Below, one piece after another: positions 19,459-27,883 of a stretch of DNA of 64,000 nt. The stretch covers positions 186,001 through 250,000 of the forward strand of contig NZ_JAIRBM010000003.1 in NCBI RefSeq assembly GCF_020089865.1, read 5' to 3'. The position numbers and the translations under genes are program-made. Numbering within the stretch: position 1 is the stretch's first letter; each line of letters opens with the position of its first letter. The notes beneath the pieces were generated by a model that was not told the origin of the DNA, ran no database searches, and saw only the letters and a list, made by a program, of their open reading frames with translations. The DNA is from Microvirga puerhi (lineage in GTDB: Bacteria; Pseudomonadota; Alphaproteobacteria; Rhizobiales; Beijerinckiaceae).

Positions 19459-20228
19459 TGATGGGCGCTCCTAAGATAGTGATCCGCTCGCTGAGCAAGT
19501 ACTTCGGCGCGGTCCAGGTCCTGAACAACATCAATCTCGACGTTGCCGAAGGAGACATCGTCTGCCTAATCGGTCCATCAGGCTCTGGCAAGAGCACGCT
19601 GCTCCGCTGCATCAACCAACTGGAGCGCAATGAGGAGGGGCTGATCTGGATCGATGGCGTTCCCCAGGGCTGGAAAGAGCAGAGCGGCCGTCTCGTTCAG
19701 CTCACCTCGGCCGAGGTAGTCAGGCAACGCGCGAAGATCGGCATGGTATTTCAGCGCTTCAACCTCTTTCCCCATTTTACCGCACTCGAAAACATCGTCG
19801 AGGCGCCGATGCAGGTAAAAGGGATGTCGCGTCGCGATGCACAGGCAAGAGCATTGACCCTGCTCGAGAAAGTAGGCCTGCGCGACAAGGCGGGCTCCTA
19901 TCCGTCTCAGCTCTCCGGTGGTCAGCAGCAGCGTGTCGCGATCGCTCGCGCGCTCGCCATGGACCCGGATGTCATGCTGTTCGACGAGCCGACATCGGCG
20001 CTCGATCCGGAGCTCGTTGCCGAAGTTCTCACAGTCATGCGCTCTCTTGCCGAAAGCGGAATGACCATGATCGTGGTGACCCATGAACTCGGGTTCGCCC
20101 GGGAAGCCGCCAGCAAGGTGGTCTTCATGGACAAAGGCGCGGTCGCCGAGGAAGGCGATCCCGAGGCCGTTTTGTTCGCACCGCAGAACGACCGCACCAG
20201 GGATTTCATCTCGACTGTCCTGAGATGA
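19455..20228 (+). CDS. Amino-acid-type ABC transporter ATP-binding protein
   Basis: This 257-residue ATPase subunit has Walker [10 protein letters not shown] (about residues 37-45), the signature [15 protein letters not shown], Walker [13 protein letters not shown] and the switch histidine in VVTHELGF. It resembles GlnQ/HisP-type ATPases of polar amino acid importers. The first of three consecutive Met codons (19455) overlaps the permease stop; a start one or two codons later is equally possible. It is followed after 16 bases by the binding protein gene. Confidence 0.93.
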   Translation: MMMGAPKIVIRSLSKYFGAVQVLNNINLDVAEGDIVCLIGPSGSGKSTLLRCINQLERNEEGLIWIDGVPQGWKEQSGRLVQLTSAEVVRQRAKIGMVFQRFNLFPHFTALENIVEAPMQVKGMSRRDAQARALTLLEKVGLRDKAGSYPSQLSGGQQQRVAIARALAMDPDVMLFDEPTSALDPELVAEVLTVMRSLAESGMTMIVVTHELGFAREAASKVVFMDKGAVAEEGDPEAVLFAPQNDRTRDFISTVLR

Positions 20229-20244
20229 CGACGAAGAGGGAAAA

Positions 20245-21099
20245 ATGCAGAAGTTTCGATTGATGACGGGCCTTGCCATCGGCGCGTTGATTGCGGGTCT
20301 TACGTTTCAAGCTAGCTCCGCTCTCGCTAAAGAGCCGATCAAGCTTCCACAGCAGTTCGAGTCTCGAAAGAGCTGGAATGTCGGCATGGAAACGAATTCT
20401 CCTCCGATGGAATACGAGGATATCAAGAGCGGCAAACTGACCGGCTTTAACGTCGAGCTGGTCGAAGCCATTTCCGCGAAACTGGGACTTGAGCTCAAGC
20501 TCCAGACAATGGATGTGCCTTCCATGAGTCCGGCGCTGGATTCCGGCCGCATCGACATGATCGGTTCGCACTTCAATGACATCCCCGGTCGCCACCGCAA
20601 GCTAACGTTCGTCGACTATCTCGCCACTGGCCCGGTCTTTTACACGACCAAGGAAAACGCGGCGATTTACAAGGAGCCGGCGCAACTGTGCGGCAAGGCG
20701 CTTGGTGCGCCTGAGCACACCACATACTTCCGGCTGATCAAGGAATGGGGCGAGAAGAACTGCCCGGCGGACAGCCAACCGGTCATCCTCGGTACGAAGG
20801 GGCTCCCCGATACGCAGCTTCAGATCCGCCAGGGTCGGCTCATTGCCGGCGCCATCGGAGCCGAGAAGATCAACTATTGGGCGGAAGATCCGAAGAACAT
20901 CTTCGCCGCCATCGGAAAGCCTTTCTACAAACAGCTCTACGGCTTTGCCTTCACCCGCGAGAATGCCGAGCTGCGTGATGCCGTTAAGGCAGCACTCGAC
21001 CAGCTCGCTTCCGAGGGCGAGTACAAGAGAATCATCGAGAAATACAAGCTGTCCGAGCAAATGCTGCCGGAGATCACGATTGACAAGGGTGAGGATTGA
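20245..21099 (+). CDS. ABC transporter periplasmic substrate-binding protein (SBP family 3)
   Basis: This 284-residue family 3 periplasmic binding protein has a clear signal peptide (about residues 1-28, ending SSALA). The mature N-terminus leads into WNVGMETNSPPMEYED, then the GKLTGFNVELVEAISAKLG region and the MDVPSMSPALDSGRIDMIG segment, which are typical of amino-acid-binding PBPb proteins. A purine-rich GAAGAGGG ribosome-binding site precedes the start. It is co-directional with the permease and ATPase upstream and the DUF3830 genes downstream. Confidence 0.9.
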   Translation: MQKFRLMTGLAIGALIAGLTFQASSALAKEPIKLPQQFESRKSWNVGMETNSPPMEYEDIKSGKLTGFNVELVEAISAKLGLELKLQTMDVPSMSPALDSGRIDMIGSHFNDIPGRHRKLTFVDYLATGPVFYTTKENAAIYKEPAQLCGKALGAPEHTTYFRLIKEWGEKNCPADSQPVILGTKGLPDTQLQIRQGRLIAGAIGAEKINYWAEDPKNIFAAIGKPFYKQLYGFAFTRENAELRDAVKAALDQLASEGEYKRIIEKYKLSEQMLPEITIDKGED

Positions 21100-21146
21100 T
21101 CGGCCACCCACCTGTCATGGCACCACAGAAAACGAGTACACACACG

Positions 21147-21623
21147 ATGAATGCTATCACGATTGCAGGCGAGAGATTCGATATCGATGTCCTCGGCAAG
21201 TGGGCTCCCAAGACGGTTGCCACCCTGCAGGAAATCGGCCGTATCGATCTCGACTTCGTCCGCTCGAGCTGGTGCGGTCCGGTCTTACACGCCACCCTCG
21301 ACAGCGGGCCCGTTCTGGAGATCGGTGAGGTCGAACAACCGGTGATCTCGCTCTATCCCGGAATCATCTGCCTTCGCCCGGTCGAACGCCGTAACTCGAC
21401 ATACCAAACAGATGTCTGGGCGCGGTTGCCTCAATCCTATTCTTCTACGGTGGAGTTCGTCGTCGCCTTCGGCCATGGCGAGTTCCGCGGTCCCATCGGC
21501 CCGTCTTACGTGACGCCTTTCGGCCGGATCACCAATTTCGGGCCTGAGGTTGCCGCCCATCTGGAAAACGTATCCCGTGCCGGCCAAGGTGCTGGCGCCC
21601 TGACGATCAACGGAGACCGGTAA
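21147..21623 (+). CDS. DUF3830 family protein, copy 1
   Basis: This 158-residue protein belongs to the DUF3830 family, which has a small cyclophilin-like barrel fold but no settled function. Visible family features are the WAPKTVATLQEIG segment near the N-terminus, the RSSWCGPVLHATL strand and the LYPGIICLRPV strand. A start at 21096 overlapping the binding protein gene is possible. The ATG at 21147 gives a better family N-terminus, although neither start has a strong ribosome-binding site. It is the first of three tandem, diverged DUF3830 genes. Confidence 0.78.
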   Translation: MNAITIAGERFDIDVLGKWAPKTVATLQEIGRIDLDFVRSSWCGPVLHATLDSGPVLEIGEVEQPVISLYPGIICLRPVERRNSTYQTDVWARLPQSYSSTVEFVVAFGHGEFRGPIGPSYVTPFGRITNFGPEVAAHLENVSRAGQGAGALTINGDR

Positions 21624-22045
21624 TGGAACGTCGGCTTCACTTCAAAATCGGCGACGTCACCGGTTCTGCCATCCTGTATGACGACGTTGCACCGAAGAAC
21701 ATCGCAGTCCTCTGGAACGCGCTGCCCATTCTCGGTCCATTGCGGCATGCGCGCTGGAGCGGTCAGCAGGTCTACATGAAGATCGATCCGCTCGCCCGGC
21801 TGTGCGAAGCTGTCGAGAATCCGGTCTCGATCGTTTCGCGCGGGCAGGTCGTCTTCCGCCCAGAACGGGGCATGTTCAGCGTCTGTTATGGGCGCGCGCA
21901 GCAGCGGGATCAACCCCTGCATCATCGCGTCGTCAACGGATACGGCTCGTTGATCGGCTATGTCGACGACAATACCGATGCCCTGCTGGCAGCCTTCGCC
22001 GAAACCGATTTCAGAGGCTCTATTCCTATCGAAATCAATCGTTGA
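21623..22045 (+). CDS. DUF3830 family protein, copy 2
   Basis: This 140-residue protein has the clearest DUF3830 sequence of the three: VAPKNIAVLWNALPILGPLR, followed by an ARWSGQQVYMKI strand and a GMFSVCYGRAQQR region. The ATG overlaps the stop of copy 1 by one base, so translation is coupled. The family resembles cyclophilins in fold, but a prolyl isomerase role is not established. In this context it may bind or process the imported substrate; this is inference. Confidence 0.8.
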   Translation: MERRLHFKIGDVTGSAILYDDVAPKNIAVLWNALPILGPLRHARWSGQQVYMKIDPLARLCEAVENPVSIVSRGQVVFRPERGMFSVCYGRAQQRDQPLHHRVVNGYGSLIGYVDDNTDALLAAFAETDFRGSIPIEINR

Positions 22046-22055
22046 GAGAACCGGA

Positions 22056-22478
22056 ATGATCAAGATCTCAATCGGCGAGAAGTCAGTCTTCGCTGAGCTC
22101 TTTGCAGAACAATCACCACTGTCCGCGCAGACTCTCGAAGCGGCATTGCCGCTAACGACGAAATTGCGAAGCCACAGCAACTGGTCCGGACGATGCAGCA
22201 CCTTCGATCTTCCTGGAGCCCGTGAACTGAAGTCTCTGGAATCGGCAGTGTGCTCGCTCTATCCCGGCTACCTTGCCCTACGGCCGGATCAAGGCGTCGT
22301 CGAAATCGGTTACGACGCGGCGGAACTGCGTTCGGAACTCGGACGGGAATACGGCTCGCTCGTCGGCCGACTGATTGGCGACGGCGTAGACGATTTCCTC
22401 ACCTACCTGGACGCGATGCACTATACCGAGGGTGATCAGATCCTGACGATCACGTCGGCGAACGAGGAAACCGTCTGA
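22056..22478 (+). CDS. DUF3830 family protein, copy 3
   Basis: This 140-residue, more divergent DUF3830 homolog keeps the overall order of the family: SPLSAQTLEAALPLTTKLR, SHSNWSGRCSTFDL, LYPGYLALRPDQGVVEIGY and a C-terminal LIGDGVDDFLTYL. The open frame runs back to 21960, but the ATG at 22056 lies ten bases after copy 2. Its stop lies 29 bases from the stop of the convergent LysR gene. Three diverged paralogs in a row suggest a heteromeric assembly or specialised copies. Confidence 0.75.
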   Translation: MIKISIGEKSVFAELFAEQSPLSAQTLEAALPLTTKLRSHSNWSGRCSTFDLPGARELKSLESAVCSLYPGYLALRPDQGVVEIGYDAAELRSELGREYGSLVGRLIGDGVDDFLTYLDAMHYTEGDQILTITSANEETV

Positions 22479-22507
22479 GGATGTGTCGGCGACGCTGAGG
22501 ATCTCCA

Positions 22508-23425
22508 TCAGGTCGATATCGTGGTCGTGTCACTATTGGACGCTATCCTGGCTTCGTCGACGCAGGAGAGAAATGCTCGGACGAGCCGGGACATCTTCCG
22601 ATTGTGACGACGATAAATGGAGATCTTTCTCGTGAACCGCATCTCCGTCGCTTCGATCGGCTCCATGCGGGACATGGCAACGAACCGACTGGCCCGGGAT
22701 TCCGGAAGGAAGCCGACAAACGAGCCGGTCAGGATCAGAGCGATCGCAGCCTCGGTCGTATTCACGACGGCCCCGGCATTGATGCCACTGAGACAGCGGG
22801 TCTCCTGAAGATCGGAGTAGCTTCGCCTGATGAAGCGCGCTCCGCGGATGTCTTCTGGGCCGGGGGATTCTTTCGAGCAAAGGAAGTGCTGCGGAGCGGC
22901 GTATAGCCGGTGCTCGTCGGTATAAAGCTGATGTCCGTAATAGAATTCCGGCTTGGTGAGATCGCCGATAACGACATCAAGCCGGCTTTCGTTGAGGGCC
23001 TGCTCGAGTTGAGACGGATCGGCACTCGTTACGCTCAGGCGGACATTGGGCGCCTGTCGAGCGAAAGTCCCGATGATCCCTCTGATGAGAGGGCTCTCGT
23101 CGAACAGGCCATCCATGATGCCGAGACGAAGCTCGCCCAGCAGCACCTGGTGCAGAGCGGTCGCCTCGTTCTGGAATGTCTCGATTGAGGAGAACAGTTG
23201 TTGCGCCGACCGGTAAATCTCCTCGCCCTTCAGAGTGAGCCGAAATCCCGCCCGTCCGCGATCACACAGACGAAAGCCGAGGCGCCGCTCCAGGGCGGCG
23301 ATCTGATTGGAGATTGTCGGTTGGCTGACTTGAAGGATCACCTGAGCCTTCGAGAAGCCACCGCATTGCACGACGCTCGAGAAGACTCTCAGGAGGTGAA
23401 TATCAGCATCTGTCAGTCGCATCAT
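22508..23425 (-). CDS. LysR-family transcriptional regulator of the DUF3830/ureohydrolase locus
   Basis: This 305-residue LysR regulator has an N-terminal winged helix-turn-helix (GGFSKAQVILQVSQPTISNQ, about residues 24-43) and a C-terminal effector-binding domain. The longest frame starts at 23506, but the Met at 23425 (or 23422) fits the family N-terminus (MRLTDADIHLLRVF). It is divergent from the deacetylase gene and convergent with the DUF3830 genes, so it probably controls this locus. A perfect palindrome lies 28 bases upstream of its start. Confidence 0.9.
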   Translation of the reverse strand: MMRLTDADIHLLRVFSSVVQCGGFSKAQVILQVSQPTISNQIAALERRLGFRLCDRGRAGFRLTLKGEEIYRSAQQLFSSIETFQNEATALHQVLLGELRLGIMDGLFDESPLIRGIIGTFARQAPNVRLSVTSADPSQLEQALNESRLDVVIGDLTKPEFYYGHQLYTDEHRLYAAPQHFLCSKESPGPEDIRGARFIRRSYSDLQETRCLSGINAGAVVNTTEAAIALILTGSFVGFLPESRASRFVAMSRMEPIEATEMRFTRKISIYRRHNRKMSRLVRAFLSCVDEARIASNSDTTTIST

Positions 23426-23452
23426 CAACCCGAAACTTCGAGTCTGAACCTC

Positions 23453-23469
23453 ACACACCGGAGGTGTGT
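23453..23469. promoter_or_regulatory. Palindrome ACACACC-GGA-GGTGTGT, candidate LysR operator
   Basis: This is a perfect inverted repeat with seven-base arms and a three-base spacer, in the 116-base divergent gap between the LysR start (23425) and the deacetylase start (23542). The location suits an autoregulatory LysR site. No second copy was noticed before the ABC operon. Confidence 0.5.
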
Positions 23470-23541
23470 CACATCTTCCAACACGCACATGCCGTCGTTG
23501 AATCAACCTCTACCATCGACCAACCTGCTCAACAATCCGTC

Positions 23542-24438
23542 ATGAGAAGTGAAGCCATGCAGAACATTAAGCCACAACCCGCGAACCTCGCGCCGCGATC
23601 GCCCGAGTTTCCCTGGCCAGACAACAAGAAAACCGCTCTCTTCGTCGGTTTCGATGTCGATGCGGAATCAGTCTGGATCGGCATGGATCCGAAGAACACC
23701 GAGCGCCTCGTCACCATGTCATATGGCGGTTACGAAGCGCGGGTGGGCGTTCCCAAGCTCCTGGAAGTCCTGGCCCGGCACGAGGTGAAGGCGACGTTCT
23801 TCATTACGGGTTGGACCGTCGAGGCGCATCCGGCGATGTGCGAGGACATCCTGGCCGGCGGCCACGAGGTGGCGCATCATGGCTATCTTCATCTTCGCCC
23901 CGAGCCGGGCAATATCGATGTCATGGCGGAGGAAGTTGATCGCGGCCTCGAGGCATTGAAGCGCGTTCTCGGCATCGTGCCGAAGGGCTACCGCGCTCCC
24001 GGAGGCGAGAGCTATACCGAATTCCTTGAACTGCTCGCCGACCGTGGCTTCCAGTATTCCAGTTCCTGGCGCGATGACATCCGGCCCTACAGACATGTTC
24101 TGCCGCGGGGCGCTGGCCCCATCGAAATTCCCGTCAACTACAGCTTCGACGACTGGAATTTCGGAATGACCCATCGCTCCGGCTCCCGCGCTCTGTTCGG
24201 CCGGGAGGATGTGCTCGGCATCTGGAAGGATGAGTTCGAACAGACCCGGGACTGGGGCGGCGTCACGACTATGGTCATGCATCCGCAGGTCAGCGGACGG
24301 CCGATGCGGATCCGCATTCTCGATCAGTTCCTGACGCATGTGCGCAGCTACGAGGATGTCTGGTTCGCGACCGGCGCCGAGATCGCCGATCATTTCGAGA
24401 GGCATGAGGCCGCGCAAAACAATTCCACGCAACGCTGA
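23542..24438 (+). CDS. NodB-type polysaccharide deacetylase-family hydrolase
   Basis: This protein of about 298 residues has the carbohydrate esterase 4/NodB fold. Motifs seen are FDVDAE (catalytic Asp region), HEVAHHGYLH (metal-binding H-x3-H), YRAPGGES (R-x-P-G) and MVMHP near the C-terminus. The arrangement resembles the HpPgdA/PuuE/cyclic-imidase branch more than chitin or peptidoglycan deacetylases with a signal peptide; no signal peptide is seen, so it is probably cytoplasmic. Starts at 23542 or 23557 are both possible. Its placement ten bases before a ureohydrolase gene suggests C-N bond hydrolysis of a small substrate (inference). Confidence 0.82.
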   Translation: MRSEAMQNIKPQPANLAPRSPEFPWPDNKKTALFVGFDVDAESVWIGMDPKNTERLVTMSYGGYEARVGVPKLLEVLARHEVKATFFITGWTVEAHPAMCEDILAGGHEVAHHGYLHLRPEPGNIDVMAEEVDRGLEALKRVLGIVPKGYRAPGGESYTEFLELLADRGFQYSSSWRDDIRPYRHVLPRGAGPIEIPVNYSFDDWNFGMTHRSGSRALFGREDVLGIWKDEFEQTRDWGGVTTMVMHPQVSGRPMRIRILDQFLTHVRSYEDVWFATGAEIADHFERHEAAQNNSTQR

Positions 24439-24448
24439 AGACAATAAA

Positions 24449-25498
24449 ATGATCGATTCAGAAAAGCTTGCCGCCCTGCGGGCGCGTTACGCCGACACCT
24501 CCGGAGGCGACATCGACGATCCCGATTTCCGGAAAGCCGCCAGTCTGCAGTTCTCGGAGAGCGATCGTCGTAAATGGCCCTTCGCCGATCCGGCGACCTT
24601 TCTCGATGCTCCTTTCAAGCCGGTGGCCTCGGCAGGATATCTGGCGGAGCTCGATATCGCTCTCATCGGCGTCCCCATGGATCTTGGCGTGACGAACCGG
24701 GCGGGTGCTCGGCTCGGGCCGCGTGCCGTGAGGGCGATCGAGCGTGTCGGCCCGTACAATCACGTCCTGCGCATGACGCCCATGGCCGATTGCAAGGTGG
24801 CTGACGTGGGGGATGTTCCTTTCCGCAGCCGATTCAACCTTGAATCCTGCCACCAGGACATCGAGGACTTCTATCGCATAGTGGTGTCTGCCGGTGTACT
24901 GCCTCTCTCCGTTGGCGGCGACCATTCGATCAGCCGCGCAATTCTGTCGGCCGTCGGAAAGGAGCGCCCTGTCGGGATGATCCACATCGACGCGCATTGT
25001 GACACCGGCGGCAGCTACGAGGGCTCGAAGTTCCATCATGGCGGTCCGTTCAGACAGGCCGTTCTCGAGGGAACGCTCGATCCTGAACGCACGATCCAGA
25101 TCGGGATCCGCGGGGGTGCTGAGTATCTGTGGGAGTTCTCCAGGGCATCCGGGATGACCGTGATCCATGCTGAGGAAGTTCCGCATATGGGGATCGGGCG
25201 CATCATTGAGGAAGCGCGGAGGGTGGTAGGAGATGGGCCGACTTACATCTCCTTCGACATCGACAGTTTGGACCCCGGCTTTGCGCCCGGAACCGGGACA
25301 CCGGAGGTCGGTGGTCTCCAGCCTCGGGAGGTTCTCGAACTGCTGAGAGGACTCAACGGGGTCAACATGGTCGGCGGCGATGTCGTTGAAGTCGCCCCTC
25401 AGTATGACGCTACCTCCAATACCGCGCATGCGGGTGCGCAGGTTCTGTTCGAGCAATTGTGTCTTGCCGTCACAGCGATAGGCCAGAGAAAGGCATGA
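24449..25498 (+). CDS. Arginase/agmatinase-family ureohydrolase
   Basis: This 349-residue manganese ureohydrolase has all metal-ligand motifs: GGDHSISRA, HIDAHCDTG and SFDIDSLDPGFAPGTGTPE. It releases urea from guanidino compounds such as agmatine, guanidinobutyrate or guanidinopropionate; which one cannot be told from the sequence. An N-terminal extension of about 60 residues precedes the core. A longer frame begins at 24338 inside the deacetylase gene, but the ATG at 24449 lies ten bases after that gene's stop. It is probably co-transcribed with the deacetylase under the LysR regulator. Confidence 0.88.
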   Translation: MIDSEKLAALRARYADTSGGDIDDPDFRKAASLQFSESDRRKWPFADPATFLDAPFKPVASAGYLAELDIALIGVPMDLGVTNRAGARLGPRAVRAIERVGPYNHVLRMTPMADCKVADVGDVPFRSRFNLESCHQDIEDFYRIVVSAGVLPLSVGGDHSISRAILSAVGKERPVGMIHIDAHCDTGGSYEGSKFHHGGPFRQAVLEGTLDPERTIQIGIRGGAEYLWEFSRASGMTVIHAEEVPHMGIGRIIEEARRVVGDGPTYISFDIDSLDPGFAPGTGTPEVGGLQPREVLELLRGLNGVNMVGGDVVEVAPQYDATSNTAHAGAQVLFEQLCLAVTAIGQRKA

Positions 25499-25521
25499 TG
25501 CGGCTCTGATCCTAACCGAGG

Positions 25522-25583
25522 CGCAGGTCGACTCCGGCCTGCGTCTGTCATTCAGATCTGCTGCTTGCGGAGCGCTTCGCGCT
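25522..25583. terminator. Possible bidirectional terminator hairpins between convergent genes
   Basis: Two GC-rich inverted repeats lie between the convergent ureohydrolase and cfa genes: CGCAGG (25522-25527) with CCTGCG (25538-25543), and AGCGC-TTC-GCGCT (25571-25583). Neither has a good T-run, so this is a weak call. Confidence 0.3.
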
Positions 25584-25621
25584 GCTCGCATCTATAGCGC
25601 CGATATGGCGACACTCATGCC

Positions 25622-26929
25622 TCAAGGCGCGTAAAGATCCGCCCGCGTCGGCGGCAGATTGGCCGGGCCCTTGGTGCGCTTGGAGGCAAGCGTCTGGTTA
25701 ACGCCGATGACGCCGCGCCCGAATCCCAGCGAGACGCCGGCAAGATAGAGCAGCCATGTGCGCGTCTTCTCCGGCCCTACCTCCGCCTCCGCCGCGGCGC
25801 GGCGGGCGTTGAGGTTTTCCCACCACAGCCGCGTCGTGCGCTGATAATGCTCTCGCCAGGTTTCCACGTCGTGCACCTCGAAACCGTAGCGTTCGAGATT
25901 GGCGACAGACATGCCAAGATGGTCGAGTTCCGCACCGGGGAAGATGTAGCGCATGATCGCCTTGGCTTCCGGCTTCAACCGTCCGAAGGCTTTGTCCGAG
26001 CGCTTGGCCCGGCGCGCGATGCAGTGATGGAGGTAGAGACCGCGTGGCCGCAGGAGGCGATGCACGGTGCGATAATAGGTGGGATGATTGGCGATCCCCA
26101 CATGTTCGAACATGCCGATGGACGAGATCTTGTCGAACTCCCCTTCCATCTGGGTAAAGTCTTTCAGGATTACCTCGACCCGGTCCTGTAGCCCGAGCCG
26201 TGCGATCTTCTCTCGGGCGAGGGCGGCCTGCTCCTCGGCGAGCGTGACGCCGGTCGCCTTGACGCCGTAATGCTGCGCCGCATGGCAGATGAGCGCCCCC
26301 CAGCCGCAGCCGATGTCGAGCAGGCGCTCACCGGGTTTGAGCCGCAGCTTGCGGCAGATCATGTCGAGCTTGTCGACCTGCGCCTTGGCGAGGTCGTCGT
26401 GCCAATCCGGCTGGAAATAGGCGCAAGTATAAACCATCTCCGGATCGAGAAAGAGCCGGTAGAAGGCATTCGACACGTCGTAGTGGTAGGCGATGTTGCC
26501 CTTGTTGGTCTCGGGCCGTCCGTCGCGCGCGCCGGGCTTTTCCTTCACGACGTCGAGGGGGCGAGGCATGTCGGCGGGCGCGCGCCAGAACTGGTAGGCG
26601 GCCTTCAGCGCCTTGATCTTGCTCACACGCCTCAGGCGCCGGCCGATCTTGCCCTGGGGGCGCTGATCCGCCAAATCGAAAATCGTGCCGTTCTTGAGGT
26701 CAAGGAGCCCTGCCACGTGGGCATTGACGACGGTGTCGAGCGCCGGGCGGCGCAGGAGAGCGGCCACGACGCTCTCGTGGCGGATCACGAGGCGCATGGC
26801 ATAGGGCGGCAGGTCGGCCGGCACGGCCGATCCGTCCCACAGCTCGAAGCCGAACGTCAGTTCGAGCGCCCGATGGGCGTCGGTCAGAAGGCTCCGGATG
26901 GTCTCCAGCCGTTGGGTTCCGCTCATCAT
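25622..26929 (-). CDS. cfa: Cyclopropane-fatty-acyl-phospholipid synthase
   Basis: This SAM-dependent methyltransferase of about 435 residues makes cyclopropane rings in membrane phospholipid acyl chains. Features include the NIAYHYDVSNAFYRLFLD segment, DWHDDLAKAQVDK, the SAM-binding LLDIGCGWG and the EHVG catalytic-region segment FEHVGIANH. A much longer frame (to 27202) is a shadow of the sigma gene. The Met at 26929 has GGGGAGGG immediately upstream. It lies 74 bases downstream of the ECF41 sigma gene on the same strand, so it may belong to the same transcription unit. It could respond to membrane stress (inference). Confidence 0.92.
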   Translation of the reverse strand: MMSGTQRLETIRSLLTDAHRALELTFGFELWDGSAVPADLPPYAMRLVIRHESVVAALLRRPALDTVVNAHVAGLLDLKNGTIFDLADQRPQGKIGRRLRRVSKIKALKAAYQFWRAPADMPRPLDVVKEKPGARDGRPETNKGNIAYHYDVSNAFYRLFLDPEMVYTCAYFQPDWHDDLAKAQVDKLDMICRKLRLKPGERLLDIGCGWGALICHAAQHYGVKATGVTLAEEQAALAREKIARLGLQDRVEVILKDFTQMEGEFDKISSIGMFEHVGIANHPTYYRTVHRLLRPRGLYLHHCIARRAKRSDKAFGRLKPEAKAIMRYIFPGAELDHLGMSVANLERYGFEVHDVETWREHYQRTTRLWWENLNARRAAAEAEVGPEKTRTWLLYLAGVSLGFGRGVIGVNQTLASKRTKGPANLPPTRADLYAP

Positions 26930-26931
26930 CC

Positions 26932-26948
26932 CTCCCCGTTTGGGGGAG
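26932..26948 (-). promoter_or_regulatory. Hairpin that includes the cfa Shine-Dalgarno sequence
   Basis: On the minus strand CTCCCC-CAAAC-GGGGAG forms a six-base-pair stem-loop. Its 3' arm is the GGGGAG ribosome-binding site just before the cfa start at 26929. Pairing would hide the site and could limit translation. Confidence 0.4.
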
Positions 26949-27003
26949 TACCGTAACGGGGCCATGCAAGCCGGACAATCGTTCCTTTGACCTGAAGGGC
27001 CTC

Positions 27004-27882
27004 TCAGTGTTCGGAAAGGCCGGCGCTCGCCGCGACGTGCCGGAGCTTCTCGGGGTTGCGGACGATGTAGATCGCCGTCACGAGGCCGTTCTCGATCTGC
27101 AGGGCGAGACTCTGTAGCTCTCCGTCGCTCTCGCGGGTGATCACGCCGGGCAGGCCGTCGATAAGGCCCCGATAGACGACGGACGGGATGTCGCTGTCCC
27201 ACTTGCGGGCGGCGCCCGCGAAGAAACCAGCCACCCTGCGGATGCCGAGGAGCGGATTGAGAAATGCTTTTCGAATGCCGCCGCCGTCCGAATAGGCGAC
27301 GACGTTCTCGGCCAGCAGGTTTTGGAGCGTCGCGAGGTCGCCGGTGCGGGAGGCCGTAAAGAAGGCATCCGTGATGCGACGACCCTCGTCCGATGAGACG
27401 GTGAAACGCGGCCGGGCATCCCGTACATGCTTGCGGGCCCGCGCCGCCAGTTGGCGGCAGGCAGCCGGATCCCGATCGAGCGTGGTGGCGACCTGCTCGA
27501 AGTCCATGCCGAAGACGTCATGCAGCAGGAAGGCGGCCCGTTCGAGCGGGGACAACCGCTCGAGCGCCATCATGAGGGTGAGCGACAGGTCGTCCTCGCC
27601 ATCGGGATCCAGGGCCGATTCGACCACCGGCTCGGGAAGCCAGGAACCGATATAGGTCTCGCGCCGCACGCGCGCCGACTTGAGATGATCGAGGCAGAGC
27701 CGTGTGACCATGCGCGACAGGAAGGCGCCCGGCTCGCGGATAGCGGCACGGTCGGTCCCATGCCAGCGGATATAGGCCTCCTGAACGATATCCTCCGCCT
27801 CGCTCATGGAGCCGAGCATGCGGTAGGCGAGGCGGATCAGCCGGGGCCGGTAGGCCCCGAACGGATCCGCCATGGCGTCCAT
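27004..27882 (-). CDS. ECF41-type sigma factor (SigJ-like, SnoaL-like C-terminal domain)
   Basis: This 292-residue extracytoplasmic-function sigma factor has region 2 (AYRMLGSMSEAEDIVQEAYI), region 4 (LSPLERAAFLLHDVFGMDFE) and a SnoaL-like C-terminal extension instead of a separate anti-sigma gene. The ECF41 hallmarks are all present: WLPEP in the linker, DGGG in the extension and a C-terminal NPEKL (usually NPDKL). In this family the C-terminal domain modulates sigma activity. The frame extends to 27954, but the ATG at 27882 follows the upstream gene's stop by one base. The partner carboxymuconolactone-decarboxylase-like gene upstream is also typical. Confidence 0.92.
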   Translation of the reverse strand: MDAMADPFGAYRPRLIRLAYRMLGSMSEAEDIVQEAYIRWHGTDRAAIREPGAFLSRMVTRLCLDHLKSARVRRETYIGSWLPEPVVESALDPDGEDDLSLTLMMALERLSPLERAAFLLHDVFGMDFEQVATTLDRDPAACRQLAARARKHVRDARPRFTVSSDEGRRITDAFFTASRTGDLATLQNLLAENVVAYSDGGGIRKAFLNPLLGIRRVAGFFAGAARKWDSDIPSVVYRGLIDGLPGVITRESDGELQSLALQIENGLVTAIYIVRNPEKLRHVAASAGLSEH

Positions 27883-27883
27883 G

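Noticed and set aside
23466-23490. TGTCACA followed by CGTC upstream of the deacetylase, as a second ECF41 promoter
   Set aside because: The spacing is 19 bases, not 16, and the TGTCACA overlaps the LysR palindrome; probably coincidence.
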